Assembly: GCA_051453625.1 (NCBI GenBank)
Contig: JBOZIK010000001.1
Coordinates: 148,483,050 to 148,547,049, forward strand
DNA: 64,000 bases
Direction of reading: 5' to 3'
DNA from: Welwitschia mirabilis
Lineage: Eukaryota; Gnetophyta; Gnetopsida; Welwitschiales
A program made the position numbers and the translations under genes. Positions 56,581 to 64,000 of the stretch are shown piece after piece; positions within the stretch are counted from its first letter, which is position 1, and each line of letters starts with the position of its first letter. The notes under the pieces were generated by a model, which did not search any database, was not told where the DNA came from, and was given only the letters and a program-made list of their open reading frames with translations.

Positions 56581-59238
56581 ACAATAATTAAAAACACATG
56601 CTTAAGTCTAAAATATAATAATTATTTTCTTATGCAAATTTAATACTTAAAATATAGAATTGTTATTAGACTTACAAAATAAAATTTCTTCTAAATTATG
56701 GAAAATTTTAAAACATATATGTTGCATATTTGTATAGATTAGTTGATATTAACATTTAATAGAGTTAATATTAACATTTAATAGAAGTTGTCATTATAAG
56801 TAAAAAGTATAACATCTTAATACAGATAACCTTAAATACTTAATAATATACATGCTACTTTGTCTTACTATGAATAATTCAAGATTTTATTCTAAATATA
56901 AGATTTTATAAGCACCTTTATGCTTCTTCTTCTTCTTAATCCTTTCTTAATCCTATACTTCATGAAATAGATTACATAAATGGTAATGTAGGTTAACAAA
57001 CTCTAGTAATGATTTCATGACTTTAAACTATTTTAAAAATTTAAATTATCAAATACAATAAGAACATTGATTTAATTCTATAATATTATCTAGTAATATC
57101 CTTTATGAAATATTCACATAGCATACCAAGTTTGAAAGAAAACTCTCAATGATATACAACATACATATCAGAGATAATAAATAGTATTAAACTTTAATAA
57201 TTATACATTTTTCTCAGAAGTAATTATACTCATAAGTAATGAATAAACAACCAAAGCAACTACATTTTTTATAATCAACTCACTTCTCTAAATAAGTGTA
57301 TTAATAGGAAAATGAACTCTTATCAAAATTGAAAAGCCATAACCAATTAAACTATGCAATGAAATTGCTATGAGACTATTAAGTGCTATGTAAGAATCTA
57401 GATGTATTAATAACATATCTAAGACACTAATAAATCATGGATAAATGATCCACAAGAAGAACTTATAGCAAACCATGAATATCCACATATAGTAATATCA
57501 AGAGTAACAGATATCAAAATAAGCTTATACAAAAGGAATGAATATGAAAAATAGCTTTGTGATTAAGAAGGAAGATGGTAACATGAGTATGGAGAATAAC
57601 TCTATTTAGATCTTAAATTTTAAAATCTCACAAGATGATTTCATGAATTTTAGGAATCAAAATAAGGCCTTAACTAATACTAATTTTGGCAACATCTATT
57701 AGATTAATTATTGAAGAGGAATGAGGTTTTATAGAGATAATCAATTCATTTTTTATTGCTAAATTATTGAAAATGAATAATAATGACTATTATTAGAAAC
57801 TAATAGAAATAAAACCTCTTTAGAGGATTGGGATTCATCTACCTATGAATTCCTTAAGAAATAATAGAAATACCCTAGTAAATGATCCAAATTAAGAGAA
57901 GATACATGATATAATTGGGATGGATGATCTAGTTAATCTTGGCATACTATGGAATAGTCCTTCTCACAATGCACAGTGTCTCAATTACTCCATTTTATCA
58001 CATTCATCACTAAATGATTTTTCTACCATGTTCACATCAAGATTGAACACAACATGCCCAATTCCTACAAAGCTTAGTACATATTAATGATAGCTTTGAA
58101 ATGTGTTCTTCAAGAATAGTATTAAATGCATCAATTATTAAATGTACTCTTAAAAATGAAAATGTGTTATTGAAGAATAGTATTTTTATTTTCATGTAAA
58201 TAAATCATGGAATTTTCATTACTCTAAAAAACATTAGTATGTATCTATTATAGTAGAGCCATGCATCATATATCATCTTAAAAAACTTGTAATAGTTAGT
58301 AATCTAAGTATACTATTCACTGCAATCCTTATAACCATGAAGACTTGATTATTTTTTATTATTATTTTTTTTCATAATAAAAGAATTAATGACTAAACAA
58401 AAAAATATCACATAAAGGAGATAGGACAATTTCAATGTTACTAATGATGTTGGTTTTAAAATCATCTTTATCAATTAAGTCTTAACATACATATTTGAAA
58501 TTAACTTTGCATGTTCCATTTTTCCATCTATTTAATAAGGATGTGCAAAGGTGTATCATGTAAAAGCAATTAAACAAAATATATCAAAATGATATCAAGT
58601 AAAATTAATTTTACAAGGAAAGAAGAAAAGGATTAATAGAAAAATGAAATTATTTTTATAGGAAAAGAATAAATGATTAACAAAGACTTTATTCATTACT
58701 CTTTTTCCAAAGTAAGGAAAATTAAAATTCCTTTTTATTAGAGTTGTAGTGTTTTACATGCAAAATAAGTCCAACATAAAAATAAAATAAACTAGATGAG
58801 ACAAAATTTATCCTATTAACATGATTAATATTTATTAAGGAAATTTTGATATTTTAATCATAACATTATATATGTAATTAACTAATTAAGATTTAAAATG
58901 TATAAGACTTGTAGATTATTTTACATAAGATAGCATTGAAAACATGATAATAAATCCATGGATGATTTTATATAAGTTAAGGACTATAAGTTATTAACTT
59001 TTTTAATTCTAACTAGTTTACAATTTAAGGAAATTCTTCATGAAATTCAACCTTCCAATCTTTAAAAATCACAACTTTCTAAAGCTACTAAAGGTATTTA
59101 TTACTACTAGAAGAAGACTCTATGAATTTCATTCTTAATATTCTACACATCAATTTTAAAGAATACTATTTTTAAAAAGATAATAAGAATAGCTACTACT
59201 TCTCAAGAAATGGCTCTATCTACAAGAGGGATAGTAAG
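56581..59238. other. Unclassified decayed DNA
   Basis: No open frame of 60 codons, no recognised motif. A short imperfect tandem repeat ATTAACATTTAATAGA lies at 56,748 and 56,772. Confidence 0.4.
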
Positions 59239-60473
59239 TGTATTATTTATTGAATCTAGAATCCTAGAGGGGATTGTGAATGAAGGATAAGGGAGGCAAT
59301 AGGATTAAAAAAAAAAAATACTATCTTCAAAAAATATTGAACTTTGAAAAGTATTTGTGCATATGAAATAATCAAATGATCTATTTTAGAATGAGATCTA
59401 AAAAGAAAAACAAGTGAAACTAGAAAATACTAATGAAGATCATCAAGCACATGATTTATAATGGTTTGGAAAATCCCCTACTCCACTCTCAGTAGTAAGC
59501 TTTTATCCAAGGCTAATCTAGATTCTTATTACTTACTTTCTAGATTTCATAGATTTACTTATAATCTTTACAATTGGACTTTTTAAGGCTTAGTCTTAAA
59601 CTTTATAGAGAAAATTCTTTTGATGTCAATAGTTCACCAAGATGTACAAACTTTACTAGATCTAAAGTATAGTAAAGATAATACCAAACCATCTAAAACC
59701 ATTGTTACAAATCCAAGTAAATACAGTGTGATCTATTTGACCAAAGAATTGATAGTAAAAAGAGTGCAATTTCAATTTAGTTAGTCTCAAAATAGATATT
59801 CATGATTTTAATGGCTTTGTTTTATATAGAGAATAGATTTTAGGATTTTATAAGTGAATCTAATATTCCAAAAAATAAAAATAAGGAAACAACAGCTAGA
59901 AAATAGATTGAAAAATTTTATTTCCATCATGACCAGTTAACCCCTTGAAACATCCACTCAAATCCATTTAGGGCCATTAGTGAAATTGGTTGACTTCATC
60001 TTATTCTAGTTAACCTGATTTCTTTACATCACCTAGCATAATCGACCCCATCTGGGATCTAGTCGATTACATATGTCTAGGTCAGTTAAACTCATTTTTA
60101 TCCAATTGACTTCTTATAAAATATGATGCAACATTTTTAGCACAGATCTGGTCAACTGCTCAAAAATGTGGTTGACCCCTTAAGAAAAAGATTTAACAGT
60201 TTCTTATATAGGTCCGATTGATCCCTTAGGAATCTAATTGATCCCTTAGTAAACTAAATATGATAATTTTTGGATACAAATCTAGTCAACCCCTACAGGA
60301 TCTATTTAACCCTTTAATTGATCTATTACTTATGAGATTCAAGTGTAGCTAGTGATAAGTATCAAGTTACTTCTAATATGTAAGAATTATTATTTTATAC
60401 AAGAAATGTAACATATTTTGCTATATTAGAAAATGTTAGTTTGACATTAACTTGGAAAAAATAAAACTTAACA
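59239..60473 (-). repeat. 3' LTR of Copia-2
   Basis: Plus-strand view starts TGTATTATTT and ends AACTTAACA; the polypurine tract abuts. It contains at least ten short motifs around (A/G)TYRAYYCCYT, e.g. GTTAACCCCTTG, AATCGACCCC, TAGTCGATTACA, GGTCAACTGC, GGTTGACCCCTTA and GATTGATCCCTTAG (59,933-60,330). Its minus-strand end AATCCCCTCTAGGATTCTAG is typical of copia LTR 3' ends. Length ~1,235 bp; the 59,239 edge is provisional. Confidence 0.65.
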
Positions 60474-60488
60474 ATCTCTCCTTTTAAC
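60474..60488 (-). promoter_or_regulatory. Polypurine tract of Copia-2
   Basis: Minus strand GTTAAAAGGAGAGAT directly before LTR start TGTTAAG, matching the copia pattern AAAAGGGGGAGATTGTT. Confidence 0.7.
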
Positions 60489-60810
60489 ATTGATGATAAA
60501 CTATATTTATTTACATATATTAATTTGAAAACTCCACCTCACAAAATTTCTAAAATATATTCATGAAATATTATTGACCATGTTTATTTAGAATAATCAT
60601 TCATAATGGTTTTTTAAAGAGAGCTAGTGAAAAAAGAACTTTTTAAAGCATACACGGGAAATATAACATTCATTAATAGATGAGACAAAGGATACAGACA
60701 TTCATTACTATTAACCAAATTTATGAAGTACAACTAAAAGATAATCAAGTAAAAATAACTAACTAAAACTAATTTTAGAGACTCTTTTTACTAACTACAA
60801 TAACATTTAT

Positions 60811-60842
60811 GTATTTTTTTCTCCCCATTTTAACATTAATGA
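60811..60842 (-). repeat. Second polypurine-like copy
   Basis: Minus strand TGTCATTAATGTTAAAATGG then GGAGAAAA. It is nearly the same as the tract at 60,474 with its lead-in (ATCATCAATGTTAAAAGG), 340 bp away. Confidence 0.55.
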
Positions 60843-60879
60843 CAAAGAAAAAAAATAGAAATCAGAAAAGATAATAATA

Positions 60880-62090
60880 AAAATAATAATAATAAAAGCA
60901 AAACAATCAATTTGATTTTTCCTTTTCCTCCTCTTCAGATTTTTTTTCAGAATCTGGGTCTTATTCTTATTCTTTATCTTCTTTTACTGCCTTTTACATA
61001 GATATATTAACTTCCTTAAAAGTATCTATAATCTCATACCCTACTGCAATGAGTATCTCTTTCATGTGATAATTTCAAGAATCTAGTTCCTTGAGGTATG
61101 AGAGAGTCTCTTCTGGAGAGGCCTACTTTAGAGAAGGGATTTTGAAGATTTCTTGGATCCAGATAAAATGTGCATGTGGGATAGAGTAGAATACCTAATG
61201 AAAGACATAGAAGTTAAGATCTTAAGTTTGGAGTGCATTGAGGTTCTAAAATGATGATAAATGTTTGTGACCATAATGAAGTAAGAAAGAGTCCATGTTT
61301 TATGATATTCTAGATGAGAGACCATATTTTAAGAATGATGGCAAGAGCATCAATGGAGTGATAATTTCTTATTAAGTATAGAAGATAAGCATGATAATTT
61401 AAGGTCTCATCATAATAACCAATAAGAGCTAGAAAATTATAGATAAAAATAAGAAAAAGACAATAATACTTTGGATTAAGATGGAAAGTGGAAAGGGTGG
61501 TTTTTCATCCATTGAATTTCCCATAAATATCCCTAGTAACTTCTATATTCTCCTTCATGAAATCACGTAGGGACTAGAACCTCTTATAATACCCTCTAGG
61601 GAGATTTGTGAGGGAGGCTATTAAATTTAGGTTACTCATATTCTTTTTCCTAAAACAAGCATTAAAATAGTAGAGGAGTCTGCATCATAGGAGGCATTAC
61701 AATATAACATGTAGGTAATAAAAGTGTATACTGACCTAAAACCTTAAGAAAATAAAAGAGATCTAGATCATTAAGGAGTCTTATTACATCCATGAGTTTT
61801 TTCAGTTCACTTAAAGTTACAGGAATTTCCTAATAAATAGGCTTTTTTCCAAACTTCTTAGTAAACTTATCTAGGGCTTCATCTAACATTCCTAAGTAGA
61901 AATAGCTTGGATCCCTGCTTGTAACCTACTTTTGATGTGCTCTTTTAAAAGAATCCTCTACCATTGATATACATGACACCTACTAAAGATTTAAAAAATG
62001 AGAGAAAATAGTAAGATCTGAATTAGATAGGGAAACATGTGAAAATAAGAAATGTAGAGCTCCACAAGACTTTATAAGGGGTAAAGATAA
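60880..62090 (-). pseudogene. Possible extra ORF of Copia-2 between RNase H and LTR
   Basis: Minus-strand frames change often: DKFTKKFGKKPIYQEIPVTL (about 61,875), a frame from 61,325 (MVSHLEYHKTWTLSYFIMVT, HHFRTSMHSKLKILTSMSFI), and a highly charged end (KIKNKNKTQILKKNLKRRKR in one frame, Glu/Asp-rich in another, about 60,990-60,915). The composition suggests a former protein gene with a charged C-terminus, as in copia elements with an env-like or unknown third ORF. I cannot name the domain. Confidence 0.4.
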
Positions 62091-62399
62091 GTTGAATCTG
62101 AGAACAAAATTGGGTCCACCAACTTACTTCTACTTTTTAATCCTATAAGTCTCGTCAATCATATTATGATTCAATTAATCCATTAAAATGTAAGTTAATA
62201 ATTCCTAGGTCTAATTGACTGGAACTTCAGTCTAGTTAACCCGATTAGGTTCAATTTTTCTTTCTATAAAAGTCTAGGTAACTAGATAAAATTCAATTGA
62301 CCTAACTTCTCTAGATTTGATTAACTAATTTTAAGATTTAGTCGACTGCCTTGTTTTCAATTAGAGGACAAAGAAAAAAAAACTCTTAATTCATGATGA
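62091..62399 (-). other. Spacer of Copia-2 with LTR-like short motifs
   Basis: Holds motifs like those in the LTR: CTAATTGACTGG, AGTTAACCCGATTAGG, AATTGACCTAAC and TTTAGTCGACTGCC (62,205-62,352). Confidence 0.5.
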
Positions 62400-63470
62400 T
62401 GTCTTAAAAACTTATTAAAATTTAGGTTTTTCATTAAAATATCAGCTAGCTATTTATCAGTGCTTATAAAGTTCATAGAAATGTTGCCTTTCTCTACTTG
62501 GTCTCTAATGAAATGGTGTCTTAGTTCAATATGTTTAGTTCAAGAATGTTGAATAGGGTTTTTGAGATATTAATCATACTAGTACTATTACAAAATATTG
62601 GTACCTTTTTAAAATTAACTCCAAAATCTTTGAGAATTTCCTTCATCTATAGAAAGTGGGTGTAATAACTCCATATTGCTATATATTCTACTTATGCTAT
62701 ATAAAGGGAGATAGAATTTTTCTTTTTACTTGTCCATTCTACCAATCATGATCCTAGAAGAAAAAATTTCCACTAGTACTTTTTCAATCATCTTTAAATC
62801 CAGCCTAATAAATATCACTAAAACCTATAAGTTCAAATTAAGTTTCTACGAGATACCATATCCCATAATCACTAGTACTTCTTATATATCTTATGATTCT
62901 TTTAGTATCTTGAAGATGAGATTCCTTAGGGTTGATGTTATATCTAGCACACACAATAATATTAAATATGATGTCAGGTTTGCTAGCTATTAAATATAAT
63001 AATCTACCTATCATGCTCCTATAAAGTTTTTAATCAACTAATTTTCCATGATTATCAAGACTAACTTTATATTAAGTTGATATAGGAGTGTTGGTTGATT
63101 TCATATTTTTAAGCCCAAATCATTTAATCAACTTCTTTTTGTATTTTGATTAAGAGATGAAAAGAGCTTATTTTCTTTGCTTAATTTATAGTCCAAAAAC
63201 CATTTTGACTTCTATAACTATACTCGTCTCAAAGTGTGTTATCATAATATTAGTAAATTTGTTTGAGAAATCCTCTTTTAAGGAACTGAAAATTATATAA
63301 TCAACATCGATCTAAATTATAATGGAATCTTACTTAAGTTTCTTAGCAAACAGAGTTTTATCCACCACTCTTTGGCTATAACTACTATTCTCAAGAAATG
63401 TCATCACTTTTTTATACCATACTTTAAGGGCCTAGTTTAATTCATACAAATTTTAAGTCTGTAAATTTTG
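62400..63470 (-). pseudogene. Copia reverse transcriptase and RNase H (Copia-2)
   Basis: Minus strand: KVWYKKVMTFLENSSYSQRV, DKTLFAKKLK, IDVDYIIFSSLKEDFSNKFT, FETSIVIEVKMVFGL, ISQSKYKKKLIK, then the RNase H lead-in KLYRSMIGRLLYLIASKPDI, PKESHLQDTKRIIRYIRSTS, DYGIWYLVET and KSTSGNFFF, ending with copia RNase H words down to about 62,400. The YVDD box reads DVDY, so the active site is lost. The 5' end is cut at 63,470 by an LTR. The plus-strand open frame 62,730-62,993 is antisense to this domain. Confidence 0.9.
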
Positions 63471-64000
63471 TGATGCTAATTTGTAGGAATTTAATGATGT
63501 ATTTTGAGTGCTTTTGTAGGATATTTATATAGGTTTGGATGTGATACTAATGATTATGAACGTCTGATAAGATGATCAATGAAACATGTAGTTCTTAACA
63601 TATTTGGTGGTTTCTTAGGCTTATTATGACACTACATATTTGGAATAAGACTTCATCTTATAAGAGATTGAATTAGCTTTGAGATTGAACATAAGAAAGT
63701 CTATTATCCCCTATGTCGTCCCCATGACAAGAAAGACAATAGCACCACTAACATAGACAAAATCTGTAAGGATAACAATAGGGCATAAGGCTAATGATGT
63801 ACCTTTTTCACATAGGTGACATCCCCTATGTCATGCCTATAATAGTCAGGACAATAGCTATTTTTCTATGGTTGAAAAGAATTATCTTTGTAATGGAATT
63901 AAGTAACCCATTTAGGCTATTAAGGCTTATTTTTTGACTTCTAGGATTAAGTTTATAAAACCTCATTATAAACTATAAATAACCTTTTCCTCCTTTCTTT
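63471..64000 (+). repeat. LTR of another Ty3-6-type element (5' part)
   Basis: Starts TGATGCTAATTTGTAGG, like TGATACACTACCAAATTG at 36,264. Shares GGATATTTATATAGGTTTGG with 29,640 and 36,324 and the TATTATCCCCTATGTCGTCC / CCATGACAAGAAAGACAATA unit (63,701-63,729). It runs off the window end, so solo LTR versus full element is open. It lies exactly at the break in Copia-2 RT. Confidence 0.8.

Larger units (their letters stand above)
59239..63470 (-). mobile_element. Copia-2: 3' half of a Ty1/copia element
   Basis: Minus-strand order: RT, RNase H (63,470-62,400), region with a possible extra ORF (62,090-60,880), polypurine tract (60,474-60,488), LTR (60,473-59,239). The 5' half lies beyond the Ty3-6-type LTR that starts at 63,471. 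An extra frame after RNase H would suggest a SIRE/Maximus-type copia, but this is not certain. Confidence 0.75.

Noticed and set aside
52332-58752. CACTACAAGAA (52,332) and TTGTAGTG (58,745) as ends of one CACTA transposon
   Set aside because: Flanking 3-bp sequences do not match and no subterminal repeats lie next to the right end.
62730-62993. 87-codon plus-strand frame
   Set aside because: It is the reverse side of the Copia-2 RT/RNase H region.
1-64000. Host genes, tRNA, rRNA, CRISPR arrays, bacterial-type operons
   Set aside because: Nothing resembling them was seen; all coding traces are retroelement-derived.

Overview
This window is plant nuclear DNA, most likely angiosperm pericentromeric or other retrotransposon-rich heterochromatin. 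It is very AT-rich and CpG-poor. I see no host gene, tRNA, rRNA or CRISPR array. Almost everything recognisable is LTR retrotransposon. Most belong to one Ty3/gypsy family group: the integrase and gag resemble Athila/Tat-type elements, and the primer-binding sites are decayed forms of the tRNA-Asp-type site TTGGCGCCGTTGCCGGGGA. There are also two Ty1/copia remnants and a CACTA-like repeat array. All coding regions are pseudogenes. Their stop codons sit mainly where Gln, Trp or Arg is expected, and related sites differ mainly by C-to-T and G-to-A changes, as expected for old methylated DNA.

Layout: (1) 1-~3,985, plus: 3' part of element Ty3-1 (integrase, conserved noncoding domain, 3' LTR). 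(2) ~4,330-~8,250, minus: Ty3-2 (PR linker, gag, PBS, 5' LTR). (3) ~8,400-10,438 and 46,137-~48,860, plus: Ty3-3, the outermost host element, split by (4) Ty3-4, plus, 10,439-46,136. Ty3-4 is itself split twice: by (5) Ty3-5, minus, 13,003-26,165, a full-length 13.2 kb element inserted in its leader, and by (6) Ty3-6, plus, 29,600-37,506, a 7.9 kb element inserted between PR and RT. With its two guests and an LTR insertion removed, Ty3-4 is about 13.5 kb, close to Ty3-5. (7) ~48,860-~50,990, plus: Copia-1 (LTR end, Met-type PBS, gag, GAG-pre-integrase). (8) 50,990-59,238: degraded DNA with almost no open frames, including a CACTA-like subterminal repeat region at 54,420-56,580. (9) 59,239-63,470, minus: Copia-2 (3' LTR, PPT, possible extra 3' reading frame, RNase H, RT). 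(10) 63,471-64,000: start of another Ty3-6-type LTR, cutting off Copia-2.

The most unusual content lies in the Ty3 family. Ty3-6 has intact LTR boundaries, PBS and PPT, but instead of gag-pol it carries about 2.2 kb of a reading frame I cannot identify, followed by an integrase tail. A noncoding domain of about 500 bp just after integrase is shared by Ty3-4, Ty3-5 and Ty3-6, and its core also by Ty3-1. Ty3-4 and Ty3-5 also carry an extra 3' reading frame in the env-like position. Short inverted-arm motifs recur in the LTRs and leaders of all these families.

Limits: homology was judged by eye from translated motifs. There are seven runs of N, and sequence is partly duplicated across three of the 100-N gaps, so some local duplications may be assembly artefacts.
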